Positions 1 through 9,627 of a DNA stretch of 64,000 nt are shown here, piece by piece. Source of the stretch: Tribonema minus. Lineage: Eukaryota > Sar > Xanthophyceae > Tribonematales > Tribonemataceae. The notes below the pieces were generated by a model. That model worked only from the letters and a program-made list of their open reading frames with translations, had not been told where the DNA came from and searched no databases. A program made the position numbers and the translations under genes. The stretch's first letter is position 1. Each line of letters opens with the position of its first letter. The stretch is from assembly GCA_017506865.1 (NCBI GenBank), contig JAFCMP010000012.1, forward strand, positions 124,001-188,000, in the 5' to 3' direction.

Positions 1-39
1 GCACACCAGGTATATATGCATGTAGACTAGAGAGATCGA

Positions 40-435
40 TGTCCAGCGGATTGTGTGTACGCATTGCGCAAGTGCGGCGCGGCGACAAGATCACCGACAT
101 GCACGTGACAGGTATGTATGTATGTAGACTAGAGATATTGATGCTCACCGGGTTGTGCATAACACAGTGCGCACATGCGGCGCGGCGACACAATCACCAA
201 CACGCACGAAAGGTATGTATTTAGACTACAGTAGAGAGATTGATGCCAACCGGGTTGTTGTGTACACAATGCGCACAACATGCATGTATGCAGGCTGGAC
301 GTGTTGATTGATGCTAACCGGGTTGTGCGTACACAATGCGCACGACAGGTATACATGTAGACCAGAGAGATTGACGCTAAGTGGGCTGTGCATACACATA
401 TGGGCAAGTGCGGCAGGGCGACAAGATCACCAAAT
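40..435 (+). repeat. Tandem copies of the R-R-G-D-K exon edge
   Basis: The exon end plus its donor (GCGGCGCGGCGACAAGATCA, then GTATGTATG) and the following TAGACTAGAGAGATTGATG stretch recur about every 90-100 bases, near 45, 140, 250, 310 and 375. The first copy keeps the open frame; later ones have mutated coding sequence. A further fragment lies at about 1590-1620, on the far side of an inserted element. Confidence 0.75.
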
Positions 436-1769
436 CTGGGACAGATAGAGTTCCGAGTCGATCGTCCAAACCGACTAAATGGCAGTCGGAACAGCCCCGT
501 GATCGACTAAAACCGACTAGTTGGTTTTTTGGGCGCCGTACCGACTTTGACCGACTTTGACCGACTTTAAGCGACTTTTGCTCAGCTTGGCCCTTCAGCA
601 GTGCACTACGCCATCTGCTGGTCTGTGTAGAGTCCTGAGCACTTCATATACACACATGCATTGCAATGACATGCACATGGTCAATGACTCAGCGCACACA
701 AGCTAAGCCTTCTGGCTGCCAGCAGCAACAAATACCTCGGCTAGCACTGGTGCTGCGGCAGTGTCTGCCTCGTCTGTGTCAGGGTCCAGCACACCTCAAT
801 ACGGTTACCGTAGATTACGGAGTATAACCCCCCCCCCTCTTAGCACGCTGCGAGGCCCGTGTTCGGAAGACGGGGGGTCTTATACGGGGTGGGTCTTATA
901 CAACGTACCCCCGTCTTGCACGCGCGTGTGTGGCTGCGGAAGCATGGCATCATGGTATCGCATGACAAATACAGCAGCACACACTTACTGCAAGCAGCAG
1001 GTCTAAATGAACGTTCTGCAGCTCCTATTCTAGCACGCCTGGTTCAAACACGCCCTTAACACTACAAACTCACGGCTGCAGAGGCATTGCGCAGCAACGT
1101 TAGTTCGTTCGCACCACCCCAGCGGTGCACCTCAACTCCGCTGAATTATGCCGAAACGACTTGAAGTTTGCGTAACTGCCATGTTCCATGTTCAGTGTAA
1201 CCCCGGTCTTATACAACAACAACAACAACAACCGTGCTTACAGCGTACCCCCGGTCTTGCGCACACACACACACCTCCACCTCCCTAGAGAAACGGGGGG
1301 TCTTACACTACAGTATACGATGGGGGTGGTCTTATACAAGGGTGGGGGTTATACTCCGTGATCTACGGTAGCCTCCCCATCGCCATTACTGCCCTCTACG
1401 GTATCCGCCATAGCACTACACTCACTGAACACCACCACAGCCCGTTCAAACAGTGTTTTAGCGCGTTTATGAGAAAGTCGGAAAAGTCGGTCATCTGAAA
1501 TCCCGACTTTTCGACTGCTCCGGATGTGTCGGAGTCGGTTCTTCAAAGTCGGAAGCGACTCGGAACTCTAGGGACAGACATGTACTAGTTTACAAGTATG
1601 TAGACTAGTAAAGAGATTGCCAGTGCTCGCTGCCTCGCCTCCACCGCAAACTGTAGCGCAACGCGCAGTGGCAGTGCTGAGCGTGTCTTCAAGGGGCAAG
1701 AACATCGTGCGCTTTGCAGCAGCAGCAGAGGCAGATGCGCATTTCACAGGTTGATCTGCTGCGACACCA

Positions 1770-1803
<34 letters not shown>

Positions 1804-2421
1804 CACAGCGCGCATGATGTGAGCAGTTCATGGTGCAGCGCCGCGTACGCTGCGCCGCATTTTGCTACCTACTCAGAGCATTCCTCCGATGCTGCATAAC
1901 TTCAAACATAACCGTAACGTGCATCCGAATTGCCCCTGAAACACCTCGCAAGAGCGACCCGCGCCCCGCGACGTATGCACTGGGCCGCGTCTGTGGTGGT
2001 GTTAACCGGACAGGAACGATCTCAGCGCACTCCCCCCCCCCCCCCCCCCCCCCCCCCCTCTCCCCCCCTTGCACAGGTACCCCAACCTGGACTATGAGTC
2101 ATCACCGGAGGGCATCGCTCAGCGCTTTTTTTGTTGCAGGCATAAACGCGCTCATCCTCCCCCCCCCCCCCCCCCTTCGCACAGATACCCCAACCTGGAC
2201 TATGAGACATCACCGGAGGGCATTGCGCAGCGCCTGTCGCCCCACGTGCCGGGCGGCGCGACCGTCTACATTGCCACAAACGAGCCCAACCCGCAGCAGT
2301 TCTTCGCGCCGCTGGCGCAGATGTACAGGGTGCTGACGATTCAGGACTTTCCTGACGCGTTGGACGTGGACAAGTTTTTGCCGTCGACTCTGGCGCTCAT
2401 CGAGTACACGATTCTGAGCAG
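40..2421 (+). CDS. O-fucosyltransferase-like protein, partial (exons only)
   Basis: Partial gene; its 5' part lies outside the window. One exon ends at 111 and reads V-R-R-G-D-K-I-T-D-M-H, matching the R-R-G-D-K nucleotide-sugar-binding signature of GDP-fucose O-fucosyltransferase-like proteins. A second exon, 2185 to about 2421, reads Y-P-N-L-D-Y-E-T-S-P-E-G-I, then Y-I-A-T-N-E-P, then F-L-P-S-T-L-A-L-I-E-Y, the usual C-terminal motifs of this fold. Such enzymes work in the secretory pathway; the substrate cannot be told. The phase between the two exons does not agree in my reading (phase 1 after 111, whereas 2185 seems to need phase 2), so an exon or splice site is missing. The second exon's acceptor follows a pure C tract, and its end would need a GC donor (GCGAGT) or a later GT. 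Decayed copies of both exons surround it. Confidence 0.55.
446..1570. mobile_element. hAT-like non-autonomous DNA transposon
   Basis: Perfect 15-base terminal inverted repeats TAGAGTTCCGAGTCG lie at 446-460 and 1556-1570. An 8-base direct repeat GGGACAGA sits immediately outside each end (438-445 and 1571-1578). Subterminal regions are rich in CCGACT/AGTCGG motifs. An 8-base target duplication with short TIRs is the hallmark of hAT elements. No transposase frame is visible, so it looks non-autonomous. It is inserted between decayed copies of a glycosyltransferase exon edge and carries another element inside it (808-1368). Confidence 0.85.
808..1368. mobile_element. TA-flanked TIR element nested in the hAT-like element
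   Basis: Ends are inverted copies of CCGTAGATnACGGAGTATAA, continuing into a C/G run, with one mismatch in about 25 bases. Each end is flanked by TA (806-807 and 1369-1370), as for Tc1/mariner-type insertions. Internal GTCTTATAC motifs recur. No convincing transposase is present. A relative with similar ends lies at 33969-34669. Confidence 0.75.
1770..2240 (+). repeat. Repeated poly-C acceptor and exon start
   Basis: Three copies of a long C run followed by a TGCACAG/CGCACAG acceptor occur at about 1770-1809, 2033-2076 and 2157-2184. The second and third are followed by nearly identical exon starts (TACCCCAACCTGGACTATGA). Only the third continues into the full exon; the second runs into a T-rich tract after about 50 bases. 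It is another exon-edge duplication. Confidence 0.7.
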
Positions 2422-2925
2422 GCGAGTGCGCTCGGTACATGTGGCAACGTAGAGAGCTGTTGCTCACTAGCGTCTTGCACCACACCGGCAGAGGCAGACA
2501 TCAAGGTGACCAATGCAACAGAAGACCGACGCCAGTCGTGTGCTGCTAGAAGTGAATGTGTTGTAGAGTGTCTAGTAGTACGTACCTAGGGCTAACCCTA
2601 ACCCTAGTAATGAGCGTGTAACTGCCATATGCTCCAACAGTACAGTATACCCACAGCGTACTAGGGTGCACTCGTCATGTGTACTCACTCTCAGCGTGGA
2701 CGAGTTTTTGCCATCGACGCTTGCGCTCATTGAGTACACGATTTTGAATAGGCGAGTGCGCGCCCCCGCTCGTGTGCATCCACTCCTCAGTACAGCGCAC
2801 CCGCAGCGTACTAGGGTGTACTGGTTATGTGTACTCACTTCTCAGCGTGGACGAGTTTTTGCCCTCAACCCTCGCGCTCATCGAGTACACGATGCTAAAC
2901 AGACGAGTGCGCGCCCCGCTTGCGT
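2369..2925 (+). repeat. Three copies of a glycosyltransferase exon segment
   Basis: The segment encoding F-L-P-S-T-L-A-L-I-E-Y-T occurs at about 2373-2421 in the presumed exon, and again near 2695-2755 and 2850-2910. The last two are each preceded by a CTCAG acceptor and are about 155 bases apart. Reading frame and most residues are kept in all three (V-D-K/E-F-L-P-S-T-L-A-L-I-E-Y-T-I/M-L). They could be alternative exons or recent duplicates not yet decayed. Confidence 0.7.
2592..2606. repeat. Interstitial telomere-like repeat
   Basis: Short CTAACCCTAACCCTA tract, the complement of TTAGGG. Similar tracts are at 11995-12015, 25773-25789, 31978-31992, 35664-35678, 43597-43616 and 57290-57306, in introns or spacers. 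None is at a chromosome end here. Confidence 0.7.
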
Positions 2926-3044
2926 GTACTTACTCCTCAGTACAGTGTACTTGTAGTGTACTGAAGGCGTACTGGTCTCGTGTGCTCACTCCTCAGCACA
3001 GCACACCCACAGTGCGCGCAGAAACACGTGACCACGATCTGTTT

Positions 3045-3597
3045 GTGCTAGCGCGCGGCGGGCATGTATGCAAGCAGGTGCGCCCGACGGCACTGCTAGA
3101 GGCAGTGCAATACTGGCTCAGCCTGGGGCATGACAGGTTCCAGAAAGACAAGACCTTCATGTACTTCGTAGCGCGCCTTATCTGCAAGGCGCGGCTTTTC
3201 GGCAGCGCCAAAGTCAAGCTGCGACGCCGGTACAGATCATCGCGCCGGCAAAAAGATGTGGTACGGAGCACGAACTAGCGTGCGGACCTGCGCTGTGCAT
3301 GCGAGCGCATGCTGCACCAGGTCGGCAGCGGCACGCCGCAGCTCTGTGGCAGCTGCATCGTTGAGCTCCTGCTGCCGGCACGCTGGTCAGCACGGTCCGG
3401 CGCCGCAGCTTGAATTTTGCAGTGCCAAACAGCCGCGCCTTGCAGATGAGGCGCGCTACGAAGTAGATGAACGTTTTGTCTCTCTGAATGTCATCCGCTA
3501 GGCTGAACCGGTGCTGCACGGTTTCCAGCAGCGCGGTCGGGCGCATCTGCTTGCGTTCATGCCCGCCGCGCGTCTGCACCAACAGATCCGGTCATGC
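3045..3597. repeat. Convergent inverted duplication of an unknown coding segment
   Basis: The left arm (3045-3260, +) and right arm (about 3597-3397, -) are inverted copies. Both encode R-P-T-A-L-L-E then D-K-T-F-x-Y-F-V-A-R-L-I-C-K-A-R-L-F-G with K-L-R-R-R after it. Many nucleotide differences fall at third codon positions. The + frame is open to a stop at 3276-3278. I do not recognise the family. Weak guesses are a Helitron replication-protein fragment, or a last exon of the fucosyltransferase-like gene just upstream. Confidence 0.6.
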
Positions 3598-3912
3598 ACT
3601 GCGGGCCACATCTGTTCGTTGCGGAAGTCGTTCTGCGGCTCAGTGCCATGCGGGATGATCGCTGGTGGCACGCTTTGTAACAGTTGCTTGCACGGGGTGT
3701 TGACTGGGTTGTGGTAACGACCACACTATGTAACTGTTGTCCGTACCGCTCCCTCTCCCCGCTGTACCGCCTCTGCACTCTTTGTGTACTCTCGTCACAC
3801 GTCAGCAGCCCTTCCTCAGCGTCCCACAAGCAGCGCAAGCTTCGATGTGCTTTCTTTGGCTGGCGTGGCGCGAAGAGTGGTCCAGAAGCATACGCATACT
3901 ACCAAGTGTCAT

Positions 3913-4027
3913 GTTTGACGCGTGGCCAATGGCTGCAGCAGCGGCGTCCACGGTCATTGATGGAAGGCATTTGCGGCTAACACACCTTGTCACCTGACAC
4001 TCTACGACCATTTGATTTGTTTCCATA
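3913..4027 (+). repeat. Dispersed repeat, copy 1
   Basis: Shared stretch GTGGCCAATGGCTGCAGCAG through TTTGCGGCTAACAC to GATTTGTTTCC. Copies are at 11085-11245 (reverse) and about 13515-13690 (forward), both inside cysteine synthase introns. No terminal repeats or coding capacity are obvious. Confidence 0.65.
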
Positions 4028-4199
4028 TGTGTAATCAGTTGCTGACGCCTATCAATGTGCGCAACTGCCCCCCCCCCTCAGATGCCCTAGGATGATCCCC
4101 ACGTTCACCACGGAGGAATCGCGCGGCTTCCCCACGCACATCAGCCTGTCCGCGTCCCCCAAGTGATGGCAGCGCTCCACCACACAATCAACTCTCTCT

Positions 4200-4440
4200 C
4201 TCAGTCAGCAGCGCTCAGACACAGCACCGCTCAGGCAGCAGTGCTCAGCACCGTGTGCTCAGGCAGCAGCGCTCAGACAGTGTGTTCGCAGGCAGCAGTG
4301 CTCAGCAATGTGTGCGCAGGCAGCAGCGCTCAGACAGCAGTGCATGTGCACATGCAGCAACAGTGCTCAGTAGTATATGCGTGCTCAGTCAGCAGCGCGC
4401 AGCCACAAGCAGCGGCGCTCAAGCACAGCTCCCCAGTGTG
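4200..4440. repeat. CAGCAGTGCTCAG tandem array
   Basis: About ten degenerate copies of a unit CAGCAGYGCTCAG, spaced 15-30 bases apart. Single copies are dispersed in the flanking 2 kb. Confidence 0.75.
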
Positions 4441-6573
4441 AGGTCCAAGCTGAGGCACACGTTTCACACCGGAAGTCGAATTCCATCGCCGCATCCGTTG
4501 CCGCGATGCGGTGAAGGTGGCTCGCGCGATGGCGACAGCAGCGCTCCGGCGCTGCCAGTGACTCGCGTTTGGTCAACACGCCAAGACACCGCCATCGCAG
4601 AGCGGTCTGCCGGCATGCGCACAGGGGCTGACTGGCAGCCATCAGATGGAGACAACCATATCCCTACCTACGACCACGCATTTCATTCACAACTCAGCAA
4701 GGCCAGAGGCCCCAGGGGCACCATCCACTGCACGAGACGGGCGCAGGGTCATTACTGGTGTGCAAGCAGCACGCGACTGGTTCTGGAGGGCACACAGTCA
4801 GCAGTGCTCAGCTGAGACGCCACACATGCCGCCACGGCACGGCGGCGGCGCCGCGGGGACTGCGCGCTGCACTCCGGCAAACACGGCGCGTTGAGACCAC
4901 CGCATGGTTGCTGGCATTTGCCGAGAGCTACACACCACTGCATGTAGCATGTAGGTGCATACTTGTACGCGGACGGAGGGCACGGGGTGCTCGCTGCCCC
5001 CGACGAAACCGCCGAACTGCCAGCGGCGGGGTCAGGTTGGGTGGTAAGTGTAAGTAGTTGAAGATCACACGGGAAATTCGCAGGCCGCATGGGCACGCCC
5101 ATTCCACTGCTCAGCTTTACTTGGGCCGCCACTCGCACAGGCACGGTGTGTAATAGCAGCAGTGCTCAGCAGCAGCAGTGCCGTTCCGGGCCGAGCGAAC
5201 TACACGCTTTTATTGCAGCGTTGTATTTGCCTTGAATTTCGACCAGTGGCGAACACTCGTCACTGTAACACTCAGTGTTCATGATCAAGGGGGGCTTGGT
5301 GCGAGGGCCAAAGGCCCCTCTGGCACGGTCCATACACTCATATGCCTACATCTATTCGTACGTGCACCCATGCCCGGGCCCCCGTACCGCCAACATAGGA
5401 CCTGGGAACACTCGCAGGCGCTGACACATGTGCACGCACTGCAATAATGTGATAAAGCTGTGGGAATGCATTTGGCGTCACCTTGCATTCTGCCACTGGT
5501 CATTTCATTTGCCTGGACAGCTTGTGTTCTGCCGGCTGCACCTGCAGTGCTTGGAAGTGGTGCACGCTGTGAGGCATTATTTGGGTTTTCAGGCCCGAGA
5601 TTTTTTTTTTTTTTCATAATGCAGAGACATGATCCCATCACAGGCAGCCATGTAGCGTCGGCACAGGCCCTTGCTCCTTGCGGTGTGATGATGACAGCAT
5701 TGATGTTGGGGAGACTCACAGACAGAGCACGCATGACACAATTGCATCTTACATGACAGTGACAGCCGCACTGTCATTGGCAGCATTCACTGTGCTGTGA
5801 AACAGTCTCACAAGAATAAGCACATTTCACAACAGCATATGATATCACCAGCACCCGTAGGACGCATCATACATGCTGATGGGCTGTGTCGTACATGCAT
5901 GCGTGGGGGAGGTGGAGAGGTGAGGGCTGGAAAGCCCACGTTCACATGCAGGCGGTGCTGAAGCAGCGGGCGCATTTAAAAGAACCCACCCCTTGCTGCA
6001 TGCAAGTTCAAGCACAAACGTACCACAGAAGTGCGTGCTGCTTCCATTGACCAAAGTAAACTGGCTATGGAACGTGGACTTGTGACCTACATGCACTGTC
6101 TCCTGTGCACGGCACAGCCGTTCCGCTCTGTGACAGAAGTGCCAAATCCTTCAAAGCACGCAGTCCGCAGGCGTGCAACTCGACACAGCGCACGACAACA
6201 ACAAACAACCTGCCACGAACACCTGCCCCTGCCGCTCAAAGCGCCATGTATTCAATCACACACAACAAAGGTCCTCAACTACAAGTAACGAAACCTGCTG
6301 GCAGTGCTCAGCAGCCGCGTCGCGCACCGTACACACCCTGTACAAACACCACACAAAGGCCGCGCAGCTACAAAGGCCGCGCAGCTAGCTGCGCTGCCGC
6401 CGACAACACACACAAGAAAATGACAAAAAGGCCCTGAGCCTTCTAAACGTCCGCCGAGGGGGTGACCGCCCCCCCCTGTGTAAGCAAAGGGGGGGCCTTT
6501 CCCTCTCTCTCTCTCTCAGGCGCAACCGACCCCCCTACTCCGCCCTCCCGCGCCGCTCCCAAAGCCTCGCGCT

Positions 6574-9264
6574 CTATACATGCGCGGGGACCGCGGACAC
6601 TGGAGCGCTGCTGCAGACTTCAACTTCCTCAGCGCTCAACCGCGCGCCGCGCGACATGTCGTCGTTGTCGCCCCGCTCGCTGCCGCCGCTGCTGCTGCTG
6701 CCGCCGCTGCTGGAGCCGTCGCTGGAGCTGCTGGCGAATGCCCGCGCGCCGCCGCCGTAGCTGCGGCTCAGCCGCGAGCCCCAGTTCGGCAGCCTGCCGC
6801 CGCTCGCTGCGCTGCTGCGCCCGTGCAGCGGGTGCCGCGCCCGTGGGCTGCAGCTGACAGGCCCCCTGCCACCGCCGCCGCCGCCAGCGCCCCTGCCGCC
6901 GCCGCCTCCCCCGCCAGGGATTTGCCTGCCGCGGCTGTCGCCATCACTGCCTCTGCTGCTGCTGCCCGCAATGCCACTGCCGCCGCCGCCCCCGCCGCCG
7001 CTGCCATCGCCGTGGCCCGCGCCGCTGCCGCCGCCGCGGCTGCCGCTGCTGGTGCGGCCGCGCGCAGCGCGCTTGGTGCGCCGCCCCAGTGGCCGCATCA
7101 TGAAGGTGCGCAGCCGCGCTATGGCGCGCGCCACGCGGCTGCCTGCGGGGCGCTGCGGCGGCGCAGCGGCGACGCCGGATGCCGCTGGCACGTGCGGCCG
7201 TTGCTGCTGCTGCTGCTGCTGCTGCTCAGTGCTGCTGCTGCCGCCACTGCTGCCGCCGCTGCTGCCGCTGCCGCCACCCTTGGCCTCGCCGCTGCGGCCG
7301 CCGGCGCAACTGCGCAAGCCGCCAACAGCGCCACCGCCGCTGCCGCCGCCGCCGCCGCCTCCGCCGCCAGCGTCCCCCGCTGCCGTCCCGCTCCAGACGG
7401 TGCCGCCGACGCTGCTGCCAAAGCTGCACTGCGTGCCGCTGGTCGCGCGGCTCAGCGGCGGCACCTTGCACGCCGCGGCGGCGGCGGCGGCGATGGCGGC
7501 GCTGCTGCGGCTGCTCCTGCGCAGCGCCGGCGGCGGCGTGAGCGCGCTCGTCCACGATGCCGGCGACCCCGGCTGCACGGACGACACCAATGCCTCGCTG
7601 GCCCTGTCTGCATCGGCGCCGCTTGGTGGCGGCTGCTCTGCCTCCGGAGGACTGCAGCTCGGCACCGCGTCCGCTGGCGCCGCCGCCGCCGCTGCGACGG
7701 CAGAAGCGCCGATGCTGCCGCTGATGCCGCGTTGCTGCGGGCTGTCTACTGCTGCGGCGGCGACTGTCCAGCGCGGCTGCTGCGGCAGCGCACTGGCGCG
7801 TTCGTCAGCGAACGAGCCTCCCGCATCTCCCCAGAGATCGGAGTCGCTGTCATGCCCTGTGCCGTGACCGGTGCCATCTGGCAAAGGCGCATCGCTGGCG
7901 CGCCCCCAGTTCCGCCGCACGGCGACCTCCCCCTGACCCCACTTGAAGTTGAAACCGCCCTGCGCGCCGCCGATTGCGAGCGGCGCCGGGTTTGGTGCCG
8001 ACGCTCCTCCTGCTGCTGCTGCTGCTGCAGCTGCGTGTGAGGCCGGTAGGTAGGCGTCTTCGTCCGCGTCCGCGCTGCCGCCGCTGTCGTCTACGAACCA
8101 CGCGAGCGAGTCCGACGTCTCCGGCGGCGACAGCTGCGGCACTACGTCTTCCAGCGGCGACATGAGCGGAACGACGCCCTCCGCTGCTGATTGCGGCATC
8201 AGGTGCTCGCCGCGCATCAGGTGCTGAACCGGCATTTGAAGCGGCTCAAGGTGCTCCAGCAGAGACAAGGGGGGGACGATGTCTCCCAGTGGTGATGGCG
8301 GCATCAGCGGCTCAACCGGCAGCGTCAGAGGCTTGCCAGTGTCCGGCGGCGACATGGCCGGAACGACGCCCTCTGAGCGCAGTGCCAGCGGCTCAGCTGG
8401 CAGCAACATCGGTGCAGTAATGCCTTCTTGAGGCTGTGATGCGACGCCTTCTGGTGGCAGCATCAGCTGTTCAACGGGCAGCAGCTGCGGCGGCGCGCGG
8501 CCCTCCGGCGGCACCAGTGGTGCCACCGCTGCTATGGCGGTTTCGGCAGTCACGACCGCGACTGAGCGCTGCCGCTGTCGTGGCGGCGACATCCCATCTG
8601 CCCCCTCGCACTCTCCTTCCTCCTCCAGGATGTGCAGCGGCGAGCGCGGGGGCGGCGACGACGCGCGCCGCGAGTGCTCGTCCGGCTCCGCCGCCGCCTC
8701 ACCGCCAGGCGAGGGAACAATGCCAGAACCGCTGCCGCTGACGACACTGCTGTCGCCGGCAGCCCCGTCCCCGTAGAGATACTGCGGTCGCGGCGACAGG
8801 AAAGGCATTGACCAGCTCCTGCCGGATGCCGACCGGCCGCCATCGCTGGCGGAGCGGCGCCGAGCTTTGCGGGGCCCGGGGACCGTGCCACGAGGGCGCG
8901 GCGATATGGATGTGGCGATGCCCGGTGATAGAGAATGGGAAGGGGTGGAGTTTGGGGAGGGGCGGCATGCGCGCCTGATGTCGGATAAGTCTGGTTCGTC
9001 CTTGTACTCCTGATCAGGCAGCAGGGAGTCGTGATCATCGCTCTCGGCTCCCAGGCTCTGCCTTCCTCCCTCAGTATTGTACGTGATGCCGCCAGTTTCG
9101 GAGTTGATGGAGCACCAGCTATCCTGCTTGGGGTGCTGGTTACGGCCGCTGGGCCTGTCTGTGATGAAGTTGGTGAAGCACTGCACCTTGTTCAGGTTGG
9201 CGTGCCTCCGCATTTCCTCGTCGAACACGCCGTGGTCCGCACGTCTCCTGCGGTTGGGGCTCAT
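6574..9264 (-). CDS. Large low-complexity protein of unknown function
   Basis: An open frame of 896 residues, starting at the first ATG (9264). An earlier in-frame TTG at 9354 is not a credible start. The N-terminus (about residues 1-130) is ordinary in composition, with an Arg-rich start (M-S-P-N-R-R-R-R). Then come basic Ser/Pro stretches, a Pro-rich region of degenerate repeats around E-G-V-V-P-x-M-S-P, acidic patches, Ala and Gly runs, a poly-Gln tract and a Gly/Ser-rich C-terminus. No enzyme motif, signal peptide or membrane segment was seen. Frame intactness over 2.7 kb of GC-rich repeat sequence supports coding. It is divergent from cysteine synthase, with 363 bases between the starts. 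It may be a disordered regulatory or RNA-binding protein, but that is a guess. Confidence 0.6.
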   Translation of the reverse strand: MSPNRRRRADHGVFDEEMRRHANLNKVQCFTNFITDRPSGRNQHPKQDSWCSINSETGGITYNTEGGRQSLGAESDDHDSLLPDQEYKDEPDLSDIRRACRPSPNSTPSHSLSPGIATSISPRPRGTVPGPRKARRRSASDGGRSASGRSWSMPFLSPRPQYLYGDGAAGDSSVVSGSGSGIVPSPGGEAAAEPDEHSRRASSPPPRSPLHILEEEGECEGADGMSPPRQRQRSVAVVTAETAIAAVAPLVPPEGRAPPQLLPVEQLMLPPEGVASQPQEGITAPMLLPAEPLALRSEGVVPAMSPPDTGKPLTLPVEPLMPPSPLGDIVPPLSLLEHLEPLQMPVQHLMRGEHLMPQSAAEGVVPLMSPLEDVVPQLSPPETSDSLAWFVDDSGGSADADEDAYLPASHAAAAAAAAGGASAPNPAPLAIGGAQGGFNFKWGQGEVAVRRNWGRASDAPLPDGTGHGTGHDSDSDLWGDAGGSFADERASALPQQPRWTVAAAAVDSPQQRGISGSIGASAVAAAAAAPADAVPSCSPPEAEQPPPSGADADRASEALVSSVQPGSPASWTSALTPPPALRRSSRSSAAIAAAAAAACKVPPLSRATSGTQCSFGSSVGGTVWSGTAAGDAGGGGGGGGGSGGGAVGGLRSCAGGRSGEAKGGGSGSSGGSSGGSSSTEQQQQQQQQRPHVPAASGVAAAPPQRPAGSRVARAIARLRTFMMRPLGRRTKRAARGRTSSGSRGGGSGAGHGDGSGGGGGGGSGIAGSSSRGSDGDSRGRQIPGGGGGGGRGAGGGGGGRGPVSCSPRARHPLHGRSSAASGGRLPNWGSRLSRSYGGGARAFASSSSDGSSSGGSSSSGGSERGDNDDMSRGARLSAEEVEVCSSAPVSAVPAHV

Positions 9265-9627
9265 GATGCTACGCTGCCTTGTCGCCGCTCTGCCTCCTGA
9301 CGTACTATAGTCTATTTCTCGCCCTGAGCCGGCATAAGGTGCGCAGCAAATCAACGCTCTAAGTAGAAAGTTTCAGCGCAGCTTTGCGTTTGGGAACGTA
9401 TGAGCTGATAACGCAGCTGCAGCATCGCCGGCGTGCCCTCTCTGCCCTGCCCTCTCTGCCCCACCTTCTGTGCAGCTGTACGCGATGCGAGGACCCTGTA
9501 CACACGTTTCGGGAGGAGCGAGTCTTGGAGTTTGACTCGGGATCTCAGCTGCGTGAGTTGTGACAGCTTTTTTTTTTTCAAGTACCTGCAAAGCGCTGAG
9601 GCTGCCCCTATCATTCGCCGAGCTACC
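9265..9627. promoter_or_regulatory. Shared divergent promoter region
   Basis: 363 bases between the start codons of two divergent genes: the 896-residue protein (-) and cysteine synthase (+). No clear TATA box was found; a T-rich run lies at about 9570-9580. The function is inferred from position only. Confidence 0.5.

Larger units (their letters stand above)
3601..6573. other. Gene-poor spacer
   Basis: No coding region could be supported. The stretch holds one copy of a dispersed repeat (about 3913-4027), an array of CAGCAGTGCTCAG units (4200-4440) and scattered single copies of the same unit (near 4798, 5159 and 6301). The open frames here are short and show no recognisable motif. Confidence 0.5.

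Noticed and set aside
4200..4440. CRISPR array
   Set aside because: Units are short, degenerate and unevenly spaced, and the genome is eukaryotic.
6580..8040. Long Ala-rich frames opposite the 896-residue protein
   Set aside because: They are frame shadows of GC-rich Gly/Ser/Ala codon repeats on the minus strand.
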